64,000 nt of DNA from Clostridium_AQ sp900552125 (GCA_037892765.1 JBBKBW010000005.1); one strand, 5' to 3'. Positions 53,210-62,631 are shown, counted from the first letter of the stretch. Numbers and translations are program-made. The notes: a model not told the origin generated them from the sequence alone.

Positions 53210-55834
53210 TTATAGTTTATTTTTCATATCTGCTAATTGTTTTTCTACAATTGCATACTGAGAACGATAACCTTCTAATTTTTCACGTTCTGCATTTACT
53301 TTAGCTTCTGGCGCTTTATTTACAAAGTTAGGATTATTCAACATACCTTCTCCACGTTTGATTTCCTGTGTTAAACGTTTTAATTCTTTGGTAAGTTTTT
53401 CAATTTCTTCCTCAACATTGATAATAGAAGCTAATGGAACATTTAATGTACCATTTAAAATTGGACGTACTGCCATTTCTTCATTGCTTTCAACACTTGT
53501 CCATGTCGCATGACACATCTTTTGTAGAATAGCATTGATGTATTCAATACAAGGCATAATTTCATTGTTTTCATTTTTGATCACAACTTCAATATCCATA
53601 CTAGGTTTTAAGTTATAGTCAACTCTTAGACTACGAACTGCTTCAATCATTGTAATTAATTGACGAATAGAAGTCATTTCTTCATCACTCATATCAATTT
53701 CTACCATTTCTGGCCATGTTTCCAGATTAATGCTTTCTTTTGTATGAGGTATAGCAAGATAAATTTCTTCAGTGACAAATGGCATGAATGGATGCAACAT
53801 ACGAACAATACCGCTTAATACTGTTACTAGTGTTGATTGTGCTGCTTTACGAACTGTTTCATCTTCACTCTGCAATCCAGCTTTGCTTAATTCAATATAC
53901 CAGCTACAGAAATCATCCCAGATAAAGCTATATAATTCATTACCAACAAGAGCATATTCGTATTTTTCCATATTAGCAGTAACACTCTGTAATACTTCAT
54001 TAAAACGTTTTAGGATCCACTTATCAATCATAGAAACATTTGTTAAATCAATATCCTCAATTTCCATAGTTTCAGGTATCTGCATTAACACAAAACGTGA
54101 TGCATTCCAGATTTTATTAATAAAGTTTGCGCTTGCCTCTACCTTTTCATCTATATAACGCAAATCCTGTCCCGGTGTAGAATTTGTAGTTAAGAAGAAA
54201 CGTAAAGCATCTACACCATGATCCTGAATTACATCCATTGGATCAATACCATTACCTAAAGATTTACTCATCTTACGACCATTCGCATCACGAACAAGTC
54301 CATGGATCAAGACATCTTTAAATGGTCTGTTTTTCATACAGTAACGAGTCTGGAAAGCCATACGAGCTACCCAGAAGAAGATGATATCATAACCGGTTAC
54401 CAATACATCATTTGGGAAATAACGTTCTAGATCTGGTGTTTCCTCAGGCCAGCCTAAAGTTGAGAATGGCCATAATGCACTTGAGAACCAAGTATCTAAT
54501 ACATCTTCATCCTGTACCCAGTTTTCAATATCTTTTGGATCTTCCATACCTACATAGATTTCATGTGTTTCTTTATGATACCAAGCAGGAATACGATGTC
54601 CCCACCATAACTGACGAGAAATACACCAATCTTCAATATTTTCTAACCACTGATGGAAAGTCTTTTCAAAACGAGTCGGATAGAAATGAATTTTCTGTTC
54701 TTCAATTTCCTGATTTTTCAAAACACTATCAGCTAATGGTTTCATCTTTACAAACCATTGTTTAGATAAATATGGTTCTACAATAACTCCTGTACGTTCA
54801 GAATGTCCTACCTGATGCATATGTTTTTCAATATGATCTACAATGCCGTTCTTTTCAAAATCAGCTACTAAAGCTTTACGACATTCGAAACGATCCATCC
54901 CTTCATATTTATGAGCTAACTCATTCATGGTACCATCCGGATTCATACAGATTGGCATAGCTAAGTTATATTTTTTTGCCAAAGCAAAGTCATTAGGATC
55001 ATGTGCTGGCGTACATTTCATAACTGCTGTACCAAATGACATATCAATGTAATCATCCGCCATAATTGGTAACTCTTCCCCATTGGCAGGGTTTATTACA
55101 TGCATACCAATAATATCTTTATAACGTTCATCATCTGGATGGACAAAGATTGCCTGATCCGCAAACATGGTCTCTGGACGAGTTGTTGCGATTACTAGGT
55201 TCTTACCAGTTTCAACTACTTTATAGTTGAAATAGTACATCGCACCTTCAATTTCTTTATGTATAACTTCAATGTTTGATAAAGCTGTTTTCGCTTCTGG
55301 ATCCCAGTTAATGATACGTTCTCCCTGATAGATCAAGCCATCATTGTATAGATCCACAAACACTTTACGTACTGCTTTGCTTAACCCTTCGTCTAATGTA
55401 AAACGTTCTCTAGTATAATCTAAAGATAATCCCATCTTAGCCCATTGTTTACGAATGGTAGTCGCATATTCTTCTTTCCATTCCCAAGCACGTTCTAAGA
55501 ATTTTTCACGCCCGATATCATAGCGGGAAATCCCTTCATTTTTCAAACGCTCATCAACTTTTGCCTGTGTCGCAATACCTGCATGATCCATTCCAGGAAG
55601 CCATAACATATCATATCCCTGCATACGTTTGTAGCGTGATACAATATCCTGTAAAGTAGTATCCCATGCATGACCTAAATGTAATTTTCCAGTTACATTT
55701 GGTGGTGGGATTACGATACAGAATGGATCTTTGCTTTTATCACCAGCAGTGAAATAACCATGTTCAATCCATTGTTGGTAATGATCTTTTTCTACCTGCA
55801 GATGATTGTACTTCGCATCTAATGTCTTTCTCAT
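53210..55834 (-). CDS. valS: Valyl-tRNA synthetase
   Basis: An 874-residue class I synthetase. HLGH (in VTGKLHLGHAWDTT, about residue 56) and KMSKS (GRKMSKSLGNGID, about 522) form the ATP site. An editing (CP1) domain lies between (TTRPETMFADQAIFVHPDDERY), with the anticodon-binding domain and a C-terminal coiled-coil arm (about 805-874). It charges tRNA-Val. It follows the GNAT gene by 1 bp and is controlled by the Val T-box upstream of that gene. Confidence 0.97.
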   Translation of the reverse strand: MRKTLDAKYNHLQVEKDHYQQWIEHGYFTAGDKSKDPFCIVIPPPNVTGKLHLGHAWDTTLQDIVSRYKRMQGYDMLWLPGMDHAGIATQAKVDERLKNEGISRYDIGREKFLERAWEWKEEYATTIRKQWAKMGLSLDYTRERFTLDEGLSKAVRKVFVDLYNDGLIYQGERIINWDPEAKTALSNIEVIHKEIEGAMYYFNYKVVETGKNLVIATTRPETMFADQAIFVHPDDERYKDIIGMHVINPANGEELPIMADDYIDMSFGTAVMKCTPAHDPNDFALAKKYNLAMPICMNPDGTMNELAHKYEGMDRFECRKALVADFEKNGIVDHIEKHMHQVGHSERTGVIVEPYLSKQWFVKMKPLADSVLKNQEIEEQKIHFYPTRFEKTFHQWLENIEDWCISRQLWWGHRIPAWYHKETHEIYVGMEDPKDIENWVQDEDVLDTWFSSALWPFSTLGWPEETPDLERYFPNDVLVTGYDIIFFWVARMAFQTRYCMKNRPFKDVLIHGLVRDANGRKMSKSLGNGIDPMDVIQDHGVDALRFFLTTNSTPGQDLRYIDEKVEASANFINKIWNASRFVLMQIPETMEIEDIDLTNVSMIDKWILKRFNEVLQSVTANMEKYEYALVGNELYSFIWDDFCSWYIELSKAGLQSEDETVRKAAQSTLVTVLSGIVRMLHPFMPFVTEEIYLAIPHTKESINLETWPEMVEIDMSDEEMTSIRQLITMIEAVRSLRVDYNLKPSMDIEVVIKNENNEIMPCIEYINAILQKMCHATWTSVESNEEMAVRPILNGTLNVPLASIINVEEEIEKLTKELKRLTQEIKRGEGMLNNPNFVNKAPEAKVNAEREKLEGYRSQYAIVEKQLADMKNKL

Positions 55835-55835
55835 C

Positions 55836-56387
55836 TTAACACTCCTTTATATCTTCTTTCAATAAACTAAACAATCCCATATCATGATAAATGTCATCGC
55901 TTAATTTTGTATAATTACGTAAAATACCTTCTTTTTTAAAATGACATTTTGTTAGTAAAGCAGCACTTTTTTCATGCTCTACCGCAACTTTTGCTTCAAT
56001 TCTTCTTAGACCAGTATGATGAAATGCCACATATACAAGCTCCTGTAATGCTTCTTTCATCAATCCTTGATTCCAATAAGATGGATGAAGTACATAACCA
56101 ATCTCACCAATATCACCATCTATCGTATGAATATTTAAATTTCCAATGACCTTGTCATGTTCTTTATGTACCATTACCCATGTCTGTGGCACACCTTGTC
56201 TTTCATAAGATAGATAAAAAGCACGAATAACACGTAATGTATCATCAATACTTGGATGTGGCGGAAAAGTCAGATACCTTGTAACAGCTGGATCATGATA
56301 ATATTCATATATTTCACTTGCATCACTTTCTTCTATTGGTCGCAGCAAAAGTCTTTCTGTTTCTACTACAGGCATATCTAAACGCAT
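55836..56387 (-). CDS. GNAT acetyltransferase (RimJ/RimL-like) leading the valS operon
   Basis: A 183-residue N-acetyltransferase: start VETERLLLRPIEESDASEIYEYYHDPAVTRYL, acetyl-CoA loop IGYVLHPSYWNQGLMKEAL, and the closing strand ALLTKCHFKKEGILRNYT. Relatives acetylate ribosomal proteins or small amines; the substrate here is unknown. ATG 56387 follows GGAGGTGATA. It lies between the Val T-box and valS with 1 bp to valS, so it responds to uncharged tRNA-Val, an unusual regulation for such an enzyme. Confidence 0.87.
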   Translation of the reverse strand: MRLDMPVVETERLLLRPIEESDASEIYEYYHDPAVTRYLTFPPHPSIDDTLRVIRAFYLSYERQGVPQTWVMVHKEHDKVIGNLNIHTIDGDIGEIGYVLHPSYWNQGLMKEALQELVYVAFHHTGLRRIEAKVAVEHEKSAALLTKCHFKKEGILRNYTKLSDDIYHDMGLFSLLKEDIKEC

Positions 56388-56402
56388 ATTATCACCTCCA
56401 GA

Positions 56403-56626
56403 AAATAAAAAAACGTCCGCTAAGGACGCTGATCACGTGGTACCACCTTATTTCACACATTACTGTGCCTCATCACGTTAACGCCGTGTATTACGAATAT
56501 TCTTACTGAACTTTCTGAATATCAGCTCCAAGACTACCTTCCTATATACTCAGCACTTTCTTCCACCAGCCGAAAGTTCTCTCTGCCTGAAACATATAGT
56601 ACTCCTTCTCTTCATTGCAGTTACGT
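56403..56626 (-). promoter_or_regulatory. T-box riboswitch, Val specifier (GTA)
   Basis: On the minus strand: Stem I AGAGAGAACTTTCGGCTGGTG, specifier GTA at 56537-56535 (GAAGGTAGTCTTGGAG), T-box core AGGTGGTACCACG at 56448-56436, and terminator AGCGTCC/GGACG with T-run (56431-56405). It controls the GNAT-valS operon; the codon agrees with valS. Confidence 0.9.
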
Positions 56627-56630
56627 AATC

Positions 56631-56659
56631 ATTATAAACAAAAGCATCTTACATTTCAA
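56631..56659 (-). promoter_or_regulatory. Promoter of the Val T-box operon
   Basis: On the minus strand TTGAAA (56654-56659) and TATAAT (56631-56636) are spaced by 17 bp. Confidence 0.85.
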
Positions 56660-56680
56660 TACTTTTTAAAAGTTTTCCGA

Positions 56681-57280
56681 CTAAGGAAGAATTAAGAGAG
56701 ATTTGGCAATAACTTCTTTATGGTTATTGATGGTACGCAATTCATCTTCTTTTACATCATAACGATGTGCTATCGCACTATACGTATCACTTTCTTTTGC
56801 AACTACCATACGATACGATGTAAAGGTTGCTTCATCATCTTCAAATAAATCCTCAAACTGTGTTTCTTCTTCTATCTCATGCTCCTCTGCTTCTTGTTCC
56901 TTTACAACTTCTGCCTGATGAGTATTTCTTATTTCCTCAACATGTTCTATCTCTTTTTCTAATAAACCATAAATACCAATTTCTATATCTAATAAAATAC
57001 CATCAGATTTTACATGTGCCTGATAATTTTGAATATCTAACTGAAAATTCTCTTCTGATAATTTGTGGTTCGGTGCTAATATATCCATATCTAATGTTTC
57101 TCTATATTCCTGTATGTTATGGTACTCATCTCTATATGCACCTTGTATATGCAGTTCTCCTAATGCTCGAACCCCCTCTATTTCTTTATGATATGTCAAA
57201 TCACTTTGTACATGCAGCTCTACATTTTCCTTAACCTGATTAGGAAACAGTAATTCTTTTTCTATTTTCATTGTTCTCAT
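56681..57280 (-). CDS. SpoVID-like spore coat morphogenetic protein with LysM domain
   Basis: A 199-residue protein. Residues 1-110 resemble the SPOCS/DUF3794-type domain of spore envelope proteins (LHVQSDLTYHKEIEGVRALGELHIQGAY). A strongly acidic linker (about 120-150) follows. The C terminus is one LysM (YRMVVAKESDTYSAIAHRYDVKEDELRTIN). SpoVID holds the inner coat to the spore surface; in Bacillus it also lies near valS. This protein is much shorter than B. subtilis SpoVID (575), mainly in the linker. ATG 57280 follows AGGAGG. Confidence 0.75.
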   Translation of the reverse strand: MRTMKIEKELLFPNQVKENVELHVQSDLTYHKEIEGVRALGELHIQGAYRDEYHNIQEYRETLDMDILAPNHKLSEENFQLDIQNYQAHVKSDGILLDIEIGIYGLLEKEIEHVEEIRNTHQAEVVKEQEAEEHEIEEETQFEDLFEDDEATFTSYRMVVAKESDTYSAIAHRYDVKEDELRTINNHKEVIAKSLLILP

Positions 57281-57422
57281 TACGATATCCTCCTACCATT
57301 CTATATGCATTTATCTTTTGAATTATGTTCAAGATAATACTTTCACAAAGAAGTCAATAAGAATAGTAGGCATGGACATGGAGATATGATAGAATAATAC
57401 AAGATAGAAATGAGGTTACTTT

Positions 57423-58049
57423 ATGATTACAATTGAAAGAACAAGTGTTATGAATTTTGAAAATGCTATTCGTGGCGCAAGAAACCCTATGAATAGCTGG
57501 AATCGTATGGATAGTTATTATGATGAATCTGGAAATTTCATCATGGGACCTAATGATTTGAATCTAGCACAGCGCTTAACTCGTGCAGGAAGTGATCATC
57601 GTAAATTTATACGTCAGATATTTGTTTCTGTTGACTTTACTGCCCCATTATATTGGTGGAAAGAATATGATACCTATAAAGTCGCAACGGTTGCGAACTC
57701 TACATCTACTATGCATAAAATCGCAAGTAAACCTTTTGAACTAAGTGATTTCTCTCATGATCACATGAATGAAAAAGCACTCGCAAGTTTAAAACAAACT
57801 ATCGAAGTATTAGAAGAACTTCGTCAGGAATATTTAGAAACAAAAGATAAAGAAGTATGGTACAGCATGATTCAATTATTGCCTACTAACTACCACCAGT
57901 TACGTACATGCAGTATGAATTATGAAACTTTAATGAATATATATTATGCTAGAAGACATCATAAATTAGATGAATGGCATGTAGTATGTGATTGGATTGC
58001 ATCTTTGCCATATGCTAAAGAACTGATTTTATCTGTAGAACAACAATAG
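57423..58049 (+). CDS. Hypothetical protein with weak ThyX-like features
   Basis: A 208-residue protein. I do not recognise it with certainty. Segments FIRQIFVSVDFTAPLYWWKEYDTYKVATVANSTSTMHKI and LLPTNYHQLRTCSMNYETLMNIYYARRHHKLDEWHVVCDWI follow the helix/strand order of flavin-dependent thymidylate synthases, where similar segments hold the RHRxxS-like flavin motif and the NLRSLxHFxxLR motif. The diagnostic RHRxxSxNExSxRY is absent, so ThyX activity is unlikely. Phage-like relatives are possible. ATG 57423 follows GAGGT; a terminator lies right after the stop. Confidence 0.5.
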   Translation: MITIERTSVMNFENAIRGARNPMNSWNRMDSYYDESGNFIMGPNDLNLAQRLTRAGSDHRKFIRQIFVSVDFTAPLYWWKEYDTYKVATVANSTSTMHKIASKPFELSDFSHDHMNEKALASLKQTIEVLEELRQEYLETKDKEVWYSMIQLLPTNYHQLRTCSMNYETLMNIYYARRHHKLDEWHVVCDWIASLPYAKELILSVEQQ

Positions 58050-58078
58050 AGCTGCTTACTCAACAGCTCTTTTTTCTT
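58048..58078 (+). terminator. Terminator of the ThyX-like gene
   Basis: AGAGCTG (58048-58054) and CAGCTCT (58064-58070) form a stem followed by six T. Confidence 0.85.
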
Positions 58079-58083
58079 AATTC

Positions 58084-58362
58084 TTATTTTTTCTCAATTC
58101 TCTTATATGCATCTTTAACTAGCTTTATGATCCAAATAACAAATAATAATGCAATGAATATGAAAATACAGCCAGTATACACTTCTTTATTTTTTATTAA
58201 CTCTAGCCCTACAATTGTCAATGATAAAAGGATAGCGCCAAAGAAAACTATTAACAAAATTAGCAAGGGGATACGAACCCACAACGTTATTTTACGATTA
58301 CTAGACACATCCATAATATATTCTAGAAAAATTGTTAAAATTAATTCATATATGATATCCAT
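58084..58362 (-). CDS. Small two-helix membrane protein
   Basis: A 92-residue protein with two hydrophobic helices (about 29-52 and 59-80) joined by a short polar loop, and a basic C terminus. ATG 58362 is preceded by GGGAGTGGTGAGA; a TTG five codons upstream lies in that site. No family recognised. It is on the same strand as the ABC exporter that precedes it by 75 bp. Confidence 0.5.
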   Translation of the reverse strand: MDIIYELILTIFLEYIMDVSSNRKITLWVRIPLLILLIVFFGAILLSLTIVGLELIKNKEVYTGCIFIFIALLFVIWIIKLVKDAYKRIEKK

Positions 58363-58436
58363 TCTCACCACTCCCAAGAATCACAAATATATTAACACAT
58401 TTATAAATTTGCAATTCTTAAGAATACTTAAAAAAC

Positions 58437-59762
58437 TTATCCATAATATTTAAATCTAAATAAAATACGATTTGCAATATATAATAATATATTATATCCG
58501 CCAATAACCAGCATTCCTGTAAGCCATGGATAATAGCTTGTTCCCATAATATTCAAGAAAGGATCTTTATATATCATTGGATTTAAACATCGTAATGCAT
58601 CAATCGATTCCACAGGTGCATAATAAACCAATACTGCAATAATTAATAGATTACATAATAAAGCTACATATGAATTTTTAAATAAACGTGTACAGAACAG
58701 ATTAATTTGAACATAGAAGATAATTAGAAATATGATCATAGCCATCCCTAATACATTCACTGCCCACATTGGTATTAAATCAATATTAGGATTACTAAAC
58801 ATATTTTCAGACATACGGGTAACACCTAAATACAATTCTTCTGAATCACGCAATAGATAACCGCCATCTCTTACATAGCTAACTGCTGTACCTATTATTC
58901 CACCTTCATTCACAACTGTTGGGTAACTATGATACTGGAAATGATCAAAAATACCTAAAATACATGCCATAAGCAGAATTGGTACAAATACCACAAATAA
59001 AACAAGGGCCGAGTTTGCGATTATTTTAGAAATAATAAATGTTCTTCTTACTTTCGGTATAACCATCATTGATTTATCTACCCCTATTTCATGATAGTAT
59101 TTATGATCATCAAAGAATAAGATTGCCACTAATAATGGCAAGACAACTGCCAAAACACTTCTCATCAGCTGTATCAGAAGAGTAGAACTATTAACCGATG
59201 AATACGATAAAACACCTATATCCTGATCATAGATAGAATACAGATAACGCATTTTCAAAGCCTCAGCATGATACGATAATTTTGTATAATATTCCCCCAT
59301 CCAGTCAAGCTGTAACATATACGGTTCATACTTAGAACCATCAAATAAATCCATTTTCTTTACAATATCCTTTACCTCTTCTACATTTGGCAATGAATCA
59401 CGATATTCCTTAGGAAGTGAATAATACGACATCTCTTCTTCAAAAATATACATATCTAATAAAGAAGTTAACATCTCTTTCCATTGGTGTTTTCGCTTTT
59501 GTGAAGTATATTCCGCAAATGTTTTGTTTAACTGTAAAACCTTTTGATCGATTTCTTCATTCTTTTCTTTATCTATGATAGGATAGTTATTATAAAACAA
59601 ATTCTGCCTTTTTTCCTGTAAAGAGAAAACATCTTCATAATGAGAATTAGTATTGCATTGCATCAACAGTGCAACTTCACAAAGCACAAGGATCAGTGTC
59701 AGGAAAATTACTTCTTTTCGTTTTAAATTTCTTTTTATTTCAAACCAAATAAATTGAAGCAT
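58437..59762 (-). CDS. ABC-2 type exporter permease (first)
   Basis: A 441-residue permease: an N-terminal helix (about 17-34), an extracytoplasmic helical domain of about 150 residues, then five to six helices. It is the typical layout of paired ABC-2 permeases linked to BcrA-like ATPases. Substrate is unknown; peptide antibiotics or lantibiotics are usual. It lies 14 bp after the second permease gene. Confidence 0.8.
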   Translation of the reverse strand: MLQFIWFEIKRNLKRKEVIFLTLILVLCEVALLMQCNTNSHYEDVFSLQEKRQNLFYNNYPIIDKEKNEEIDQKVLQLNKTFAEYTSQKRKHQWKEMLTSLLDMYIFEEEMSYYSLPKEYRDSLPNVEEVKDIVKKMDLFDGSKYEPYMLQLDWMGEYYTKLSYHAEALKMRYLYSIYDQDIGVLSYSSVNSSTLLIQLMRSVLAVVLPLLVAILFFDDHKYYHEIGVDKSMMVIPKVRRTFIISKIIANSALVLFVVFVPILLMACILGIFDHFQYHSYPTVVNEGGIIGTAVSYVRDGGYLLRDSEELYLGVTRMSENMFSNPNIDLIPMWAVNVLGMAMIIFLIIFYVQINLFCTRLFKNSYVALLCNLLIIAVLVYYAPVESIDALRCLNPMIYKDPFLNIMGTSYYPWLTGMLVIGGYNILLYIANRILFRFKYYG

Positions 59763-59776
59763 CTAATCTCCCCTTT

Positions 59777-60907
59777 CTATCCATTCTGTAAATCTTTTCT
59801 TTTAAAATAAACATAAGCTACATACCATAGAAGTCCGCCCAAGATACAACCGGCTGGTAATGCAATCAAATTTTGATGATTAGATACAATTTCCAATGTT
59901 TCATTATAACAAAGCGGAATGAAGCCATAGATTTTCTGTAAGCCAAGTGCTTGCTGAAGAACTGCAACAGTCATATATGTAATGAACGTAATAATTAAAG
60001 TAGAAGAGCTGCTAGACACAAACATCGCAATCGCATAAACAAAGAAAATCATGAAAATTAAACCTGCTATCAGTATCAAACCCATCGTGCATACCGTCTG
60101 CCAAATAGGCAACGTTTCATTGCTCAGCATACACGGATACATCGGATTTCCCCAGCCACAGAATATACCTACAAGTATTAATAAGCCAATCAAAATAAAT
60201 AAAAAGATTCCTAATAAGGTAAAAGAAAAGATAAGCTTTGATAACAAAATTTCTTTTCTAGAGTACGAAGATGAATAAATATTTTTAAAACTTCCTGTAT
60301 CAAATTCTAACCCGAAAATATCAAAAATCCACAATAGGAAGAAAAAGAATACAGCTAGTGCACCTATCCCATTAAACAATTGTTTAGCAATATTCCAGAC
60401 TATTAATTGATATGGGCTAGCCTCTAATTCTATTTCATGATCAATCAGATACTGATAATACTGATTTTCCTGTTTCAACTCCTCTATAGATTTTTTTGTG
60501 AAATTTTCCATTGGTATACCTGATTCATATCCGTCAAGTAAAACCATATTGAGATTCATATACTCCTTAATAGAACTTATAGATTGATAATCTTTTAATA
60601 AATATCCACCCTTCACAATATACAGAGCATCTCTAAGTTCAGTAAAGTATTCACTCTGCTTTTTCGCATCTTCTATATCCTCACCCTCTTGTGCGTAAAT
60701 TATAGTTGTGGTAGGACCACGAAGACTACGATCAGCATTCTTCTGTTCTCTTGTATAATCTTCAATTGCTGTTTTTAAATAATTCTGATGTTCTGAATTA
60801 CAATAACCTAGAAAGCAAACAAATGCCAATAACATCATAAAGAATACAACACAGTTCTTGATTGAATGAATAAATTTTTTACATTCATATTTTAATAATG
60901 TTTTCAT
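59777..60907 (-). CDS. ABC-2 type exporter permease (second)
   Basis: A 376-residue permease with the same plan as its neighbour: one N-terminal helix, an external region (about 40-160), then six helices. It overlaps the ATPase gene by 4 bp (ATGA). Confidence 0.82.
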   Translation of the reverse strand: MKTLLKYECKKFIHSIKNCVVFFMMLLAFVCFLGYCNSEHQNYLKTAIEDYTREQKNADRSLRGPTTTIIYAQEGEDIEDAKKQSEYFTELRDALYIVKGGYLLKDYQSISSIKEYMNLNMVLLDGYESGIPMENFTKKSIEELKQENQYYQYLIDHEIELEASPYQLIVWNIAKQLFNGIGALAVFFFFLLWIFDIFGLEFDTGSFKNIYSSSYSRKEILLSKLIFSFTLLGIFLFILIGLLILVGIFCGWGNPMYPCMLSNETLPIWQTVCTMGLILIAGLIFMIFFVYAIAMFVSSSSSTLIITFITYMTVAVLQQALGLQKIYGFIPLCYNETLEIVSNHQNLIALPAGCILGGLLWYVAYVYFKRKDLQNG

Positions 60908-61788
60908 AAAGCCCTCTCATAGATTGCAGAATACGCATCTTCCATATCCACAGATACTTTTTCGACATCCTGAACAACTACTCCTGATTGAATCAGCGAT
61001 TGTAGTAAAGAAGAAAATTCATCTGCATTCTGAAAAATCGCTTCATATACATTCCCATGTACATTTTTCAGCTGAGGAAACTGAGATAATAATTTTGTTG
61101 TATCTTCATGAATATAGAAATGATAACAAAGAAGAGATTCCCTTTTATCCATAGTACGAATCTTTCCATGATCAATATAAATAATTCGTGTTGATATCTT
61201 TTCTATTTCGTTTAATTGATGAGAAGATATAAGTAAAGCCATGTTTTGTTCTTCAACCATTGCCTTTAATTCTTCACGAAGTTCATGTACACCTGTAGGA
61301 TCTAAACCATTCATTGGTTCATCAAGCATTAAGAAACGTGGTTTATTTAATAAAGCAATAGCCAATGCTAAACGTTGTTTCATACCTAGAGAATACTGAT
61401 TAACTCGTTTATGAATCTGATCACCTAAACGAGTATACTCAATCATTTCTTCTACTCTTTCTTTTGAACATTTTTTTAACCCGGCAAACAGTGTTAGATT
61501 TTCATCTCCAGTCATCGTTGGAAATAATCCAGGATTTTCAATAAGGCTAGACTGTTTATTTAATGCCTGTTTTCTTTGTTTAAGTAAATCATTCCCACAA
61601 ATTGATATAGTACCCTGATCCATATGAATCAGATTACATATACACTTCATCAATGTACTCTTTCCTGCTCCATTTGGTCCGATAAATCCTAAGATCTCAC
61701 CTTCATAGATTTCAAAGGAAATATCATCAAGTACTTTTTGTTTACCAAATGACTTTGATAAATGGTCAACTTTTAATATTGGATTCAC
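60904..61788 (-). CDS. ABC-2 exporter ATPase (BcrA-like)
   Basis: A 294-residue ATPase: Walker A GPNGAGKST, Q-loop, signature YSLGMKQRLALAIALL (the BcrA/NatA form of LSGGQ), Walker B FLMLDEPMNGLDP and H-loop SSHQ. A C-terminal domain of about 80 residues follows. BcrA-type ATPases power resistance or immunity exporters. It is the first gene of a three-gene operon. Confidence 0.92.
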   Translation of the reverse strand: MNPILKVDHLSKSFGKQKVLDDISFEIYEGEILGFIGPNGAGKSTLMKCICNLIHMDQGTISICGNDLLKQRKQALNKQSSLIENPGLFPTMTGDENLTLFAGLKKCSKERVEEMIEYTRLGDQIHKRVNQYSLGMKQRLALAIALLNKPRFLMLDEPMNGLDPTGVHELREELKAMVEEQNMALLISSHQLNEIEKISTRIIYIDHGKIRTMDKRESLLCYHFYIHEDTTKLLSQFPQLKNVHGNVYEAIFQNADEFSSLLQSLIQSGVVVQDVEKVSVDMEDAYSAIYERAL

Positions 61789-61908
61789 GCTATCTCTCCC
61801 CTTTCATAAATTTTACATCTGTTATATGTAAAATATATACATTATAATATCATATTTTTTCTTGATTGAATATATTTACATACTAAAATACACTTTTTTC
61901 GAATCATA

Positions 61909-62032
61909 ACCACCAGTAAACTGGTGGTATGGACTCGCCCTATAAGGGCATATTGTTGCGCGTGGTCCTTCGACCACTGAGGCCTGACAGCCGCAACGCT
62001 TTCTCTAACTGCCTCTTAAAGAGGCTTTTTTA
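61909..62032 (+). ncRNA. Possible structured plus-strand RNA at the IS200 right end
   Basis: Read on the plus strand, 61909-62032 holds a chain of hairpins: ACCACCAG/CTGGTGGT; GCCC/GGGC (61937-61949); an outer stem GTTGC/GCAAC (61955-61959 with 61993-61997) enclosing GTGGTC/GACCAC (61962-61977) and GGC/GCC (61981-61992); then GCCTCTT/AAGAGGC (62011-62025) with a T-run, a good plus-strand terminator. This is convergent to tnpA. A small RNA is inferred; no promoter was identified. Confidence 0.45.
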
Positions 62033-62037
62033 TCGTT

Positions 62038-62505
62038 TTATTTCACCGGCTCACCCGTAAACGGGTCAATAAATTCCTTCATACTCATTTGATCCGATAG
62101 CTTATCTTCCTGCAACTGGTTTTGGATATATTCCCTTATTGCCTTTTCTTTCTTTCCTACTGTATCTACAAAATATCCTCTTGCCCAGAACTTTCTGTTA
62201 CCAAATTTGTATTTCATATTTGCATGTCTTTCAAATATCATGAGTGTTGATTTGCTTTTCAAATATCCCATAAATTGAGCTACTGAATATTTTGGCGGTA
62301 TCTCCACCAACATATGTATATGATCAGGACAAGCTTCTGCTTCCAATAATTTGCATCCTGGTTTTCGTTCAATCAGCATCCGCAATATCTGTCCTATATC
62401 TCTTCTTAATTTGTTATATATTACCATTCTTCTATATTTCGGTAATATTACGATATGATATTTGCACCTATACGTCATATGTGCTAAACTATTTTTGTCA
62501 TTCAT
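62038..62505 (-). CDS. tnpA: IS200-type transposase TnpA (Y1 HUH)
   Basis: A 155-residue transposase. The HUH motif is DHIHML (about 64-69) and the nucleophile Tyr is in IREYIQNQ. CKYHIVILPKYRRMV is the usual start region. ATG 62505 is chosen with AAAGGAG nine bases before; a longer frame to 62547 would start inside the regulatory hairpin. It appears intact. Family length about 140-155. Confidence 0.93.
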   Translation of the reverse strand: MNDKNSLAHMTYRCKYHIVILPKYRRMVIYNKLRRDIGQILRMLIERKPGCKLLEAEACPDHIHMLVEIPPKYSVAQFMGYLKSKSTLMIFERHANMKYKFGNRKFWARGYFVDTVGKKEKAIREYIQNQLQEDKLSDQMSMKEFIDPFTGEPVK

Positions 62506-62510
62506 ATGAC

Positions 62511-62574
62511 AATTCTCCTTTGCTATTTTAGACGGCTGCCCTGCCATCTTTATTATATAGCAAAGGAGATTGTT
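62511..62574 (-). promoter_or_regulatory. Hairpin that can hide the tnpA ribosome site
   Basis: On the minus strand ACAATCTCCTTTGCTAT (from 62573) pairs with ATAGCAAAGGAGAATTGT (to 62511), 17 pairs with one bulged base. The AAAGGAG Shine-Dalgarno of tnpA lies in the second arm. IS200 elements are known for such translational repression by 5' leader hairpins. Confidence 0.75.
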
Positions 62575-62631
62575 TTTTTATCACTAAAAGATCTAATACC
62601 ACGCACATAGTACGTGGTATTCGCTTCGCAA

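Larger units (their letters stand above)
61905..62625. mobile_element. IS200/IS605-family insertion sequence (tnpA only)
   Basis: Contains one Y1 transposase gene (tnpA) and no tnpB. Subterminal hairpins mark both ends: ACCACCAG/CTGGTGGT (61909-61928) and AATACCACG/CGTGGTATT (62595-62621). Such hairpins are the recognition sites of TnpA, which moves single-stranded DNA without target duplication. The exact ends cannot be set without a comparison. It lies in the gap between the ABC exporter and engB. Confidence 0.8.
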
